Positions 53,937 to 62,170 of a DNA stretch of 64,000 bases are shown here, in pieces (positions within the stretch are counted from its first letter, which is position 1; each line of letters begins with the position of its first letter). The translations under genes were made by a program, and so were the position numbers. This stretch comes from Bifidobacterium criceti (GTDB lineage Bacteria > Actinomycetota > Actinomycetes > Actinomycetales > Bifidobacteriaceae): contig NZ_MVOH01000005.1 in the NCBI RefSeq assembly GCF_002286935.1, positions 1 to 64,000 on the forward strand, in the 5' to 3' direction. The notes below the pieces were generated by a model. The model did no database searches and was not told the origin of the DNA. It was given only the letters and a program-made list of their open reading frames with translations.

Positions 53937-54641
53937 ATGCGAATCATTGTTGCCGACTGCAGCGCGCGGTACACGGGACGTCTGCAGGCGACGCTGCCGC
54001 TTGCGCGCCGCGTCCTGCTCATCAAAGCGGACAACAGTCTGCTCATCTTCTCCGAACTCGGCTCATACAAACCGCTCAACTGGATGGCGGCGCCGTGCAC
54101 GATCAAGGACATCACACCCGAACACGCCGACGACGACGTGACGACGGGGACACCTGAGAAAGTCATCCGCGCGTGTTCGACGAAATCGGACGATGTACTC
54201 GAAGTGACCCTCCAACACATCCACGCCGACGACACGTACGACCTCGGCGAGGATCCGGGATTGACGAAGGACGGCGTCGAAGACCATCTGCAACGCTGCC
54301 TCGCCGAACAGATCGAACGCATCGGCGCAGGCGCGAAACTCGTGCGCCGCGAATACCCGACGGCGATAGGCCCCGTCGACATCATGGCCGTCGACGCCGA
54401 AGGCACGCACGTCGCGATCGAAATCAAACGACACGGCGGCATCGACGGCGTCGAACAACTCACGCGGTACTGCGAACTACTCAACCGCGATCCGCTCATC
54501 GCACCTGTGCGCGGCATATTCGCGGCGCAGACGATCGCGCCACAGGCGCGCGCGCTCGCGACCGACCGTGGGTTCGAATGCCTCATCCTCGACTACGACG
54601 ACATGCGCGGCGCCGACGACGGCGCGTTGCGTCTCTTCTAG
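53937..54641 (+). CDS. nucS: Mismatch-specific endonuclease NucS/EndoMS
   Basis: A 234-residue nuclease that replaces MutS/MutL in actinobacteria and archaea by cutting both strands at mismatches. The N-terminal dimerisation domain starts MRIIVADCSARYTGRL. The RecB-like catalytic core is seen as GPVDIMAVDAEGTHVAIEIKRHGG, with the Asp/Glu-x-Lys active-site residues, and VEQLTRYCELLNRD follows. The start is supported by the -10 box. It is flanked by strong terminators, so it is monocistronic. Confidence 0.95.
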   Translation: MRIIVADCSARYTGRLQATLPLARRVLLIKADNSLLIFSELGSYKPLNWMAAPCTIKDITPEHADDDVTTGTPEKVIRACSTKSDDVLEVTLQHIHADDTYDLGEDPGLTKDGVEDHLQRCLAEQIERIGAGAKLVRREYPTAIGPVDIMAVDAEGTHVAIEIKRHGGIDGVEQLTRYCELLNRDPLIAPVRGIFAAQTIAPQARALATDRGFECLILDYDDMRGADDGALRLF

Positions 54642-54650
54642 ACGTCACCA

Positions 54651-54709
54651 ACGACGAAAACGGCTGCGGCCACGTCATCGATTGACGTGGCCGCAGCCGT
54701 TTTCGTCGT
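54651..54709. terminator. Bidirectional terminator, nucS / FKBP gene
   Basis: A perfect 27-bp inverted repeat (54651-54677 and 54683-54709) with loop TCGAT; the flanking AAAA/TTTT gives short tails. It is the longest stem in the window. Confidence 0.88.
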
Positions 54710-54729
54710 GATTCGTGGGGATCGTCGAC

Positions 54730-55713
54730 TCAGTACTTCGCGAGGATGTCGACGACGAACACGAGCGTCGAGTTCGCCGGGATCTCACCATTGTCCTTGT
54801 CACCGTATCCGAGGTCCGGCGGCACGACGAGGAGCACCTGCGAGCCGACCGTCTGCCCGACGAGGCCTTCCTGCCAGCCCTTGATCATGTTGCCCAGCAC
54901 GGCGTCGAAGACCTGGCCGCGGTCCCACGACGAGTCGAACTGCTTGCCGTTGAGCAGCCAACCGGTGTAGTTGACGACGGCCGCGTACGTGTTCTCGTCG
55001 ATCTTCGGGCCGTCGCCCTTGATGAGCGTCTGCGCGACGAGCTTGTCCGACCCCTTGTACCCGTTCATGTCGATCGACGGCTTGCCGCTCGCGTCAAGCG
55101 TGACCTTCGGCAGGTCGGCGGGGACGTCCTTGACCTTCTCGCCTTCGGCCTTCGTATAGTCCTTCGACTGCGAGACGGGCGTCATGATGAGCATGTATGT
55201 GTTGTCGTCACCCGAACCGTCGTTGACGCCGATGCCGATCGTCGTATTGAGTTTCTTGCCTTTGAGCGTTGTGTTCGCGATCTGCTCGAGCGTCGCGCTT
55301 TCGATGTTCGTCACCCCGTTGTCCGGGTTGTAGACGAGCGAGCAGTCGGGGACGTTGTCCTTCCACGTCGTCGCGACCTCCTCGCCCGATTTCGCGCTGT
55401 ACTGCGTCAGCTGCGCGCAAATGCGGTCGCCGCCCTTGAGCGCCTCGCCGTTGCCTTCCTGAAGCACAGCGGCGCTATTGTTCTCGATCTTGAGGCCCTT
55501 CTTGAACTCGATCTTCGGCTTCTCGCCAGGTGTGCCGCTCGCCTTGACGCCTTCGAGCTTCGGCACCGTCGCGTTCGCTGACGCCGTTGCGGAACCGCTT
55601 GACGACGCGTCCGGCGACCCCGATCCACACGCCGCGATGCTTACGCATAGAGCGAGCGCGCCGACGGCCGATGCGGCGCGTGTGATAGTAGTTACTAGAG
55701 AAGTATGTTGCAT
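54730..55713 (-). CDS. FKBP-type peptidyl-prolyl isomerase lipoprotein
   Basis: A 327-residue envelope protein. The lipobox is SIAAC with Cys29, followed by a Ser/Ala/Thr linker. The C-terminal FKBP domain (about 235-327) has VVNYTGWLLNGKQFDSSWDRGQ, KGWQEGLVGQTVGSQVLLVVPPDLGYG and IPANSTLVFVVDIL. The middle region (about 70-230) looks like a second, degenerate FKBP-like unit. Its role would be folding of secreted proteins on the outside of the membrane. TACTGT (55721-55726, minus strand) lies seven bases before the ATG. Confidence 0.9.
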   Translation of the reverse strand: MQHTSLVTTITRAASAVGALALCVSIAACGSGSPDASSSGSATASANATVPKLEGVKASGTPGEKPKIEFKKGLKIENNSAAVLQEGNGEALKGGDRICAQLTQYSAKSGEEVATTWKDNVPDCSLVYNPDNGVTNIESATLEQIANTTLKGKKLNTTIGIGVNDGSGDDNTYMLIMTPVSQSKDYTKAEGEKVKDVPADLPKVTLDASGKPSIDMNGYKGSDKLVAQTLIKGDGPKIDENTYAAVVNYTGWLLNGKQFDSSWDRGQVFDAVLGNMIKGWQEGLVGQTVGSQVLLVVPPDLGYGDKDNGEIPANSTLVFVVDILAKY

Positions 55714-55720
55714 AGCCACC

Positions 55721-55726
55721 ACAGTA
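55721..55726 (-). promoter_or_regulatory. -10 of leaderless FKBP promoter (TACTGT)
   Basis: TACTGT on the minus strand, seven bases before ATG 55713. Confidence 0.45.
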
Positions 55727-55785
55727 ACGCCTCTCCCTGATTTATCCGCGGAAACGGTAAAGGAGTCGTGAAGGGGCACGGCTTG

Positions 55786-55791
55786 TAGAAT
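55786..55791 (+). promoter_or_regulatory. -10 of leaderless promoter (TAGAAT)
   Basis: TAGAAT ends six bases before GTG 55798 (ATG 55801 follows directly). Confidence 0.5.
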
Positions 55792-55797
55792 GGATAC

Positions 55798-57198
55798 GTG
55801 ATGAACGACGGTCAACAAGAAGAAACGCGTGCGCCGCGCAGACATCCGGTGCCTTCGCGGCACGCGAAGATCATGCGCGGCATCGTGACGCCGATTTTCG
55901 GTTTGCTTGCCGTGACCTGCATCGTGTTCGGCATCCTCAACCAGACGATATGGAAACCGAGCCGTGAGATCACCGCGGTCGCGCACGTCGGCGACACTCG
56001 GTATGTCATCGTCGATCCCGGTGTCCTCGACCTTGTCGATACACTCGTCGACATGCGCGCCGAAGCGGCATCGGTCACGCCCGCAGCGAACGGTGCATCG
56101 ACCGTGGACGATACGGCGACCGATGATGCGAACGCGGGGGACGCGGCGAAGGAGCCGCAGACGTGCATCGCGATCACGAGCCCGAAGGACGCGTCCGGAT
56201 GGCTTGCGGGGGAGCCGTATACGCGCGTGACCGGGCTTGACACATGGAGTACGCTGTCGACGGTCAAGGAGAAGGCACAGGGCACCGCGTCGGCGTCCAC
56301 ACAGCAGGTCGCGTTCGCCGATTCGGACATGTGGGCCGACACGTCGTGCGGGGATGGGAGCGCGTCGTTGCGTCTTTCGGATGCGAAGGCGACGCAGGTC
56401 GCGATCATCGATTTCGGCGGCGACGCGTCGGACGCGACGATCAGCATGCATTGGACGCGCCAGAGCGTACCGGACTTCGCGATGCCGTGGTACTTCGGCG
56501 GCGGCCTGTGCGCGATCCTCGCGGTCCTGTCCGCGTCGGTCTTCGCGATGGATCCCGAGAGCCGGCGCAACCGTTTCGCGAAGTTCGTCAAACCGCGCGA
56601 GAAAAAGGAGCGTGAGGAGGAGACGACGACGATCACGGCCGCTGTCGCAGGCACGTTCGCAAGTCTCAAACCGCGCAAACGTCCGAAGTCCGCGGATGGC
56701 AAGCCGCGCGGCCGACATGGGCGCCATGCCGGCGCGGCCGCGCCCGAGAGCGAGGACGGTCCGCAGATCGTCGACCCGATGTCGCGCAACCTCGTAGCCG
56801 AACAGGCGCGCCACGCCGACGACGGCCCCGCGCGCACGTCGTCGTCGGATGCGTCGTCGGACGAGGCGACATCGGTCATCACCCCTGAAGAACTCCAGGC
56901 GTATTTCGCACGCCTCGTCGAGGAGACCGGACCGATCCCCGTCGTCAGGACGGATACGGACGAGACGCCGGACACCGGGGACAACGGGGGAACCTCCGAT
57001 GATGACGGCGCCGCAGAAGACGCAGACACTGTCGGCGGCACTGCCGAGAACACCGTCGAGGAAGTCGTCGAGAATACCGATCGTGCGGAAGATACGGACA
57101 CGTCAGAGGACACGGCCGCGGACGCCGACACGGACGTGGCGCAGGCCACGGTGACGGTCGACACGGCGGACGACGCGACAACCAAGGAGAACGAGTGA
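55798..57198 (+). CDS. Two-helix membrane protein with long acidic cytoplasmic tail
   Basis: A 466-residue protein of unknown function. Helix 1 (about 28-49) and helix 2 (about 229-250) enclose an extracytoplasmic domain of about 180 residues with two Cys (QTCIAI and DTSCGD) that could form a disulphide. After helix 2 come a basic stretch (RRNRFAKFVKPREKKERE, then KPRKRPK) and a Thr/Asp/Glu-rich low-complexity tail of about 120 residues. The next lipoprotein gene starts within its stop codon, so the two products probably act together at the membrane. It is divergent from the FKBP lipoprotein gene, 84 bases apart. Confidence 0.7.
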   Translation: MMNDGQQEETRAPRRHPVPSRHAKIMRGIVTPIFGLLAVTCIVFGILNQTIWKPSREITAVAHVGDTRYVIVDPGVLDLVDTLVDMRAEAASVTPAANGASTVDDTATDDANAGDAAKEPQTCIAITSPKDASGWLAGEPYTRVTGLDTWSTLSTVKEKAQGTASASTQQVAFADSDMWADTSCGDGSASLRLSDAKATQVAIIDFGGDASDATISMHWTRQSVPDFAMPWYFGGGLCAILAVLSASVFAMDPESRRNRFAKFVKPREKKEREEETTTITAAVAGTFASLKPRKRPKSADGKPRGRHGRHAGAAAPESEDGPQIVDPMSRNLVAEQARHADDGPARTSSSDASSDEATSVITPEELQAYFARLVEETGPIPVVRTDTDETPDTGDNGGTSDDDGAAEDADTVGGTAENTVEEVVENTDRAEDTDTSEDTAADADTDVAQATVTVDTADDATTKENE

Positions 57199-58205
57199 TG
57201 AAACGACGTTCACTGACCGCAGCGACCGCGGCCGTGCTCGCGCTCGGCATGACGTGCGCGCTCGGCGCATGCGAGGGCACGGTACCGACCGTCAAAGCGC
57301 CGACATCGGCCGCATCGGCGACGCCCGACCTCACCGAAGCGCAGGAGCGGCAGATCCGAACGGACCTGCTCGCGACGATCAAGGAGTGCAACGACACGAA
57401 GGATCCCACGAACCTTGCGCAGGCGATGAGCGGACCGGAACTCGAGATTCGCACAAGCGAACTCAAGGTCGCGCAGAAGAACGGCAACCTCGACCCGAAG
57501 ACGACGATCCCGGACGACCTGACGCAGACCGTCATCCCGACCGACAACGGATGGCCGCGCGCCGTGTTCTCGATCACGACGACGACCGAGGACCAGCAGT
57601 CGGAACGCCTCCTCGTGTTCACGCAGGGCGACGCGCGCGAGAACTACCGCCTGTGGGGCGTCACACGTCTGTTCCAAGGCGCGAAGATGCCGAAGTTCAC
57701 CGTGCCGACGATCGGTTCGCAGATGGGGCATGAGGACGACACGAACCTCGTCATGACGCCGAAGGAAGCCGTGACACGCTACGCCGACGTCCTGCAGCAT
57801 GGTACGAAGAGCCAGTACGCGGGCGATTTCGACGCCGACTATTTCCGCGACAACCTCACGCAGCTTTCGGCGACGGTCCAGCAGGGCATGGAACGCAACA
57901 AAGGCACGCAGGAGCAGACGTTCACGCCCGTCGAAGGGCAGATGCAGGTCATGCGGTCGTCGGACGGCGGCGACCTCGTCGTCGCGCAAATCGATTCCGT
58001 ATGGACGCGCACGGCGGGCGAAGGACGCGAATCACAACCGGCGTCGGACGCCGAACGTGCGATTTTCGCGGACGGCAAGGCGACGAGCACAATGAAGGCG
58101 ACGTACGTCAACGTCATCGCGCTCTATGTGCCGCCGGAGAAATCGGGGCAGAAAGTGCAGGCGGTCGGCGCGGAACGCCAGGTCGTCAAAGTCGAAGCCG
58201 TCTGA
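57198..58205 (+). CDS. Lipoprotein of unknown function
   Basis: A 335-residue lipoprotein: signal peptide ending LGAC, lipid-attached Cys25, then a soluble domain without recognised family. TGATG overlap with the upstream membrane protein gene and an AAGGAG site within it indicate coupled translation. The mature part has no membrane helix. It may be the partner of the membrane protein's extracytoplasmic domain. GTG 57195 is an alternative start. Confidence 0.75.
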   Translation: MKRRSLTAATAAVLALGMTCALGACEGTVPTVKAPTSAASATPDLTEAQERQIRTDLLATIKECNDTKDPTNLAQAMSGPELEIRTSELKVAQKNGNLDPKTTIPDDLTQTVIPTDNGWPRAVFSITTTTEDQQSERLLVFTQGDARENYRLWGVTRLFQGAKMPKFTVPTIGSQMGHEDDTNLVMTPKEAVTRYADVLQHGTKSQYAGDFDADYFRDNLTQLSATVQQGMERNKGTQEQTFTPVEGQMQVMRSSDGGDLVVAQIDSVWTRTAGEGRESQPASDAERAIFADGKATSTMKATYVNVIALYVPPEKSGQKVQAVGAERQVVKVEAV

Positions 58206-58278
58206 GCGCGGCCACCGGCGCGAGCGGCGCACGGCGCGCACAGGCAGCGGAGCAACCATCGAAAAGAGGCAATCAATC

Positions 58279-59232
58279 ATGGCACAGGATTTCAAACCGG
58301 GCATCTCGCTTGCGGGAGCGGTCGACCTCGAGGCGCTCAAGCACCAGACGAAGGCGGAACCGGGGCAGACGGGCGGCGCTCCCGCGGCCGGCGGCTACGT
58401 CATCGACGTGACGGAACGCAATTTCCAGGCGATGGTCGAATCGTCGGCGACGTTCCCGATCGTGCTGCTCATGTGGGTCGAGACGGACGACCGCTGCTTC
58501 CCGATGGCACAGGCGGTCGGCGACGCGGTCAACGGCATGAACGGGCAGCTGCAGCTCGCACGCATCGACGTCGCGAAGGACCCGGCGATCGCGCAGGCCT
58601 TCGGCATCCAAGGCGCGCCGGCGCTCTTCGCGCTCATCGCGGGCCGTCCGATGCCGATCCTGCAGGGTGTGCCGACCGATGAGGAACTCGAGCAGATCAC
58701 GACGCATGTGCTGCCGCAGCTCGTGCAGGTCGCCGCGCAGTCGGGCGTGACGGGGACCGCACCGTACATCGAAGGCACGAAGGACGGCGGTGCGGATGCG
58801 GCGCAACCCGCCGAGCCGCACGTCCCGCCGGCACACGCCGAAGCGCACCGCCTCGCCCAGGAAGGCGATTACGCGGGCGCGGCGGCCGCCTACGAGCAGG
58901 TCCTCGAAGCCGACCCGTCGGATGACCTCGCGCGCCGCGAACGCGCGAAGGCGCTGCTGCTCGCGCGTTCCGCGAACGCCGATGTGCGCGACGTGCGCAA
59001 AGCCGCGGCCGATGATCCGGACGATGTCGACGCGCAGCTCGCCGTCGCCGACGTCGATATGATCGGCGGACAGATCGATGACGCGTTCGGCCGTCTCCTC
59101 GACTTCGCCGCCGCGCACCGCGACAACATCGAACCGGTGCGTGAACGGATGCTCGAATACTTCCTCATCCCCGACGCCGGCGACGAGCGCGTCGCACGCG
59201 CACGCCGCCGCCTCGCGACGCTCATGTACTGA
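58279..59232 (+). CDS. Thioredoxin-like/TPR protein (YbbN/CnoX type) lacking CxxC
   Basis: A 317-residue cytoplasmic protein. The thioredoxin fold covers about 40-160 (IVLLMWVETDDRCFPM, LQLARIDVAKDPAIAQAFGIQGAPALFALIAG), with the cis-Pro in GAPAL. At the active site the WCxxC is WVETDDRC, with only Cys73 left, so it cannot act as a classical oxidoreductase. The C-terminal part (about 190-317) has TPR-like helices. Escherichia coli CnoX (YbbN) has this layout and serves as a chaperone. The gene follows the lipoprotein by 73 bases. Confidence 0.8.
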   Translation: MAQDFKPGISLAGAVDLEALKHQTKAEPGQTGGAPAAGGYVIDVTERNFQAMVESSATFPIVLLMWVETDDRCFPMAQAVGDAVNGMNGQLQLARIDVAKDPAIAQAFGIQGAPALFALIAGRPMPILQGVPTDEELEQITTHVLPQLVQVAAQSGVTGTAPYIEGTKDGGADAAQPAEPHVPPAHAEAHRLAQEGDYAGAAAAYEQVLEADPSDDLARRERAKALLLARSANADVRDVRKAAADDPDDVDAQLAVADVDMIGGQIDDAFGRLLDFAAAHRDNIEPVRERMLEYFLIPDAGDERVARARRRLATLMY

Positions 59233-59271
59233 AGTCCGCGAACCAACATCCTTCCGTCGTCCGATACCCTT

Positions 59272-59302
59272 GACTCCCGTGTGCCGTAAGGCCGCGGGAG
59301 TC
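59272..59302 (+). terminator. Terminator after the thioredoxin-like gene
   Basis: GACTCCCG (59272-59279) pairs with CGGGAGTC (59295-59302), followed by TTGTGTT. Confidence 0.6.
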
Positions 59303-59405
59303 TTGTGTTCTGCGGATTCGATGGTCGAACACGACGGTATCGTTGATAGACTGTTACCGCTACAACCAAGCACATTCGAGGAAATACAAGGGGACACAAG
59401 GAACC

Positions 59406-60671
59406 ATGGGCAAACACGTGGGAAGAAGGACGAGGAACGTGAAGAAGGAACGAAATTCAAGCGTCGAACTGCTGCGCCTCATCGCGATGCTCATGATCGT
59501 GGCACATCATTATGTGACGATGAATCCGTTGATCCGGCATCTCGACATGGAACCGATATCCGGTCGACTGTTTGTGTTCGAAGGAATCTATGCACTCGGA
59601 AAGATCGGTCTCGTCATCTTCTTCCTCATCTCCGCCTGGTACTTGTGCGAGGAACGGAACCCGACGATCCGCAAGGGGCTCAAGCGCTCATGGATCCTTG
59701 AGCGTGAGGTGCTGTTCTATAGTCTGGGATTCATGCTGTTGTTCGTTGTCTTCCGTCCCGACCTCATCTCGAAGAAGACGATTGTCTACTCGTTCATCCC
59801 CACCACGTCCGGTCTCGTCTGGTGGTACGTGACCGCCTATGTGCTGTTCCTGTGCCTGTCCCCGTACATCACCGTGGGACTGCGCGCGATCGGCAAGAAG
59901 GCGCATGGTGCGCTGTGCATGTTCATGCTCGTCGTGTGGGGTGCCGTCTCGGGCATGCTGCCGTTCGACATGTTCCAGCTCATCGGGCAGAGCTTCATCG
60001 ATTTCCTGTACCTGTACGTGCTGATGACGTTCTACCGTTGGTATCTCGACGATTGGAGCCGCAAGACGGCGTGGGCGCTCGTCGGTGCCGGTGTCGTGCT
60101 CATCATGGGTTCCATTGTCGTGCTGCAGTTCCTCGGATCCGCCCTGCACATCGACGCGTTGCGCATCCACTCCCATTACCTTTCGAGCAAGTGTGTGATG
60201 GTGCCGGTCATCATGATCGGATTCGGTCTGCTGCTGCTCGCGGAACGTCGTTTCTTCGTGAACAAGGTCATCAACTATCTCGCCGGCACGACGTTCGGCA
60301 TCTACCTGATCCATTCATATCCGCCTGTGCGTGAGCTGCTGTGGCACCAATGGTTCGTTGCCGAACGGGATTACCGTATGCCGCACGCGGTGCTGCGGGC
60401 CGCCGTGAGTATCCTCATCGTCTTCGTCGGTTGCATGGTCGTGGATTGTATGAGGAAAGCGCTGTTCTCTGTTACGGTCGACCGCAACCGCGGTGGTTGG
60501 TTCGACCGCGTGGCCCGTTTCGTCGATTCGCGCACATGGGTGCGTCGTCTCCGTGCCGTCGTGGCCGATGAGCCTGCCGCCGCGGCGGGGGACATCGGCA
60601 GTGCGGCATTGCTGAACCAGGCCGATCAGCCCATTCCACCCACTGATGTCTCCGTGTCCCGCGACGCTTGA
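59406..60671 (+). CDS. Acyltransferase family 3 membrane protein
   Basis: A 421-residue integral membrane acyltransferase with about ten helices. The N-terminal RNSSVELLRLIAMLMIVAHH, ending in a His, is the typical start of the family, with GKIGLVIFFLISAWYL as the second segment. These enzymes O-acylate sugars in exopolysaccharides, peptidoglycan or glycolipids. The C-terminus has a basic cytoplasmic region and a Pro/Ala tail. AAGGA precedes the ATG. A TAGACT box near 59346 is a likely -10. Base use is less extreme in GC than its neighbours, so recent acquisition is possible but not shown. Confidence 0.85.
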   Translation: MGKHVGRRTRNVKKERNSSVELLRLIAMLMIVAHHYVTMNPLIRHLDMEPISGRLFVFEGIYALGKIGLVIFFLISAWYLCEERNPTIRKGLKRSWILEREVLFYSLGFMLLFVVFRPDLISKKTIVYSFIPTTSGLVWWYVTAYVLFLCLSPYITVGLRAIGKKAHGALCMFMLVVWGAVSGMLPFDMFQLIGQSFIDFLYLYVLMTFYRWYLDDWSRKTAWALVGAGVVLIMGSIVVLQFLGSALHIDALRIHSHYLSSKCVMVPVIMIGFGLLLLAERRFFVNKVINYLAGTTFGIYLIHSYPPVRELLWHQWFVAERDYRMPHAVLRAAVSILIVFVGCMVVDCMRKALFSVTVDRNRGGWFDRVARFVDSRTWVRRLRAVVADEPAAAAGDIGSAALLNQADQPIPPTDVSVSRDA

Positions 60672-60687
60672 CAGGCGCGACGGGCCG

Positions 60688-61332
60688 TCACTCCATCGTG
60701 TTCGTACCGAACAACTGTTGGAACGACGGCCCTTCGTCGTCGAGTTCGCGTGCGAAATCGTCCTTCCACGCGCCGAACGGACGCCATGAGAGGTCGTCGT
60801 TGCTGAAGCGTGGTTCGTCGGTGATCTCGGTGATGCAGAACCGTGGGATGATGAGGTTCGTCACCGGCGTGCTGCGTTGCGCCTCCGCGATGACGAGGGG
60901 TGCGTTCGCGCCGCCGAACACGTCGATGTTCCATCCGTCCGCGCCTATCCACGCCGTGTACCGGTTCTTGATGATGACGTCGCCGCCGCGCAACACGAGT
61001 TCGGCTGCGATGTGCGCGTCGATCTCCCGTGACGCCTCGTACCGCGTGCCGCCGACGGATGGTCCCTTCACTGCGAGCGCCGCGGTGCGGAACTCGTCGC
61101 GGTGCGCGGCGAGCACGGCGCGCGCGTCGAGGTCGGCGGACATCGCGACACGCAGCGAATGCGTCGTGAGGCGTATGCGCAACGCATAGTTGTCGGCGTG
61201 CACGAAATAGCTTTGGATGATGAGCGCCGGCGCGTCGCCGTCATCGAATTCCGTCGGCATCGCGTGGCAGAAGAATCGCCGCTCATACTGGAATTCGTCG
61301 AGCGGCGGCATCCCATTGATCGTCATGTCCAT
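60688..61332 (-). CDS. CYTH-like domain protein
   Basis: A 214-residue cytoplasmic protein of the CYTH (adenylate cyclase/thiamine triphosphatase-like) fold. Landmarks are EFQYERRFFC at the N-terminus (the ExExK-like strand, with Arg in place of Lys), YALRIRLTTHSLRVA, IKNRYTAWIGADGWNIDVFGG, LVIAEAQRS and ITDEPRFSNDDLSWRPFG. Inorganic triphosphate hydrolysis is common in the family but is not established here. ATG 61332 lies six bases after TACACT (61339-61344, minus strand); GTG 61338 is two codons upstream. Confidence 0.75.
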   Translation of the reverse strand: MDMTINGMPPLDEFQYERRFFCHAMPTEFDDGDAPALIIQSYFVHADNYALRIRLTTHSLRVAMSADLDARAVLAAHRDEFRTAALAVKGPSVGGTRYEASREIDAHIAAELVLRGGDVIIKNRYTAWIGADGWNIDVFGGANAPLVIAEAQRSTPVTNLIIPRFCITEITDEPRFSNDDLSWRPFGAWKDDFARELDDEGPSFQQLFGTNTME

Positions 61333-61338
61333 AATCAC

Positions 61339-61344
61339 AGTGTA
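61339..61344 (-). promoter_or_regulatory. -10 of leaderless promoter (TACACT)
   Basis: TACACT on the minus strand, six bases before ATG 61332. Confidence 0.45.
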
Positions 61345-61412
61345 GTGGGGTGCGTCCGTAGCGCGTGCCGTGGCGCAACGTCAGGGTTTCGTGTATTGTA
61401 GGGATGTGCTAT

Positions 61413-61485
61413 GGGCTTGTAGCTCAGTGGATAGAGCGTTCGCCTCCGGAGCGAAAGGTCGTGGGTTCGAACCCCATTAAGCCCA
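61413..61485 (+). tRNA. tRNA-Arg (CCG)
   Basis: A full cloverleaf, acceptor GGGCTTG paired to TAAGCCC with one G:U pair. Anticodon stem TTCGC/GCGAA with loop CTCCGGA gives anticodon CCG, reading CGG codons. The T-arm has GGTTCGAACC. CCA is not encoded. Confidence 0.95.
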
Positions 61486-61493
61486 CCCGTTGG

Positions 61494-61520
61494 CCCCGTC
61501 CTGATTCGTTCAGGACGGGG
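61494..61520 (+). terminator. Terminator of tRNA-Arg
   Basis: CCCCGTCCTGA (61494-61504) pairs with 61510-61520, loop TTCGT, followed by TTTC. Confidence 0.85.
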
Positions 61521-61694
61521 TTTCGCATATCCGCCTGCATATCCGCATTGGTGCGTGTGCCCACAACGTGGCCGATGGCGCACGCGCGCAACGTCCACGC
61601 CGTTATGATGCCGAATGACCGTGCCGTCAATTGCGTGCGGCACACGACGGCAACAACCATAGGGACATAAGGACCACAAGGAAAGGGAAGCGCT

Positions 61695-62093
61695 ATGTAC
61701 GAAAATCTCAAGGCGATCGCGACGACCGAGGCGCCCGCGGCGCTCGGGGCCTACAGTCAGGCCGTGCAGGCGAACGGATTCGTCTTCGTCTCCGGCCAGC
61801 TCGGCATCGATCCGGCGACCGGTGAGCTCGACGGTGTCACGGCCGCCGACCAGGCCGCCCGTGCGCTCAAGAACATCACGAACATCCTCGCCGCCGCCGG
61901 CTGTGGTGTCGAACACGTGTGCCGTGCGACGATCTATCTGCGCAACGTCGAGGACTTCGCCGAAGTGGACGGCGTCTACGCGAAGACGTTCACCGGCACC
62001 GTCAAGCCCGCGCGCGTCGCGTTCGGCAACAACATGATCCCGAAGGGCGCGCTCGTCGAGATCGACGTCATCGCCGCCGTTCCGCAGAACTGA
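61695..62093 (+). CDS. ridA: RidA-family enamine/imine deaminase
   Basis: A 132-residue trimeric protein that hydrolyses reactive 2-aminoacrylate-type enamines from PLP enzymes. Family landmarks are APAALGAYSQAVQANGFVFVSGQLGIDPATGEL, QAARALKNITNILAAAG, and the active-site Arg in VKPARVAFG, then LVEIDVIAA. AAGGAAAGGGAAG precedes the ATG. Confidence 0.95.
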   Translation: MYENLKAIATTEAPAALGAYSQAVQANGFVFVSGQLGIDPATGELDGVTAADQAARALKNITNILAAAGCGVEHVCRATIYLRNVEDFAEVDGVYAKTFTGTVKPARVAFGNNMIPKGALVEIDVIAAVPQN

Positions 62094-62158
62094 CATCCGC
62101 CCGTTTCGCTCATCGGCACATGGGCGCACTATGCGCCGCGGACCACATCCGCGCGCGG

Positions 62159-62164
62159 TACAGT
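62159..62164 (+). promoter_or_regulatory. -10 of leaderless promoter (TACAGT)
   Basis: TACAGT ends six bases before ATG 62171; no ribosome-binding site. Confidence 0.5.
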
Positions 62165-62170
62165 GTGCCC

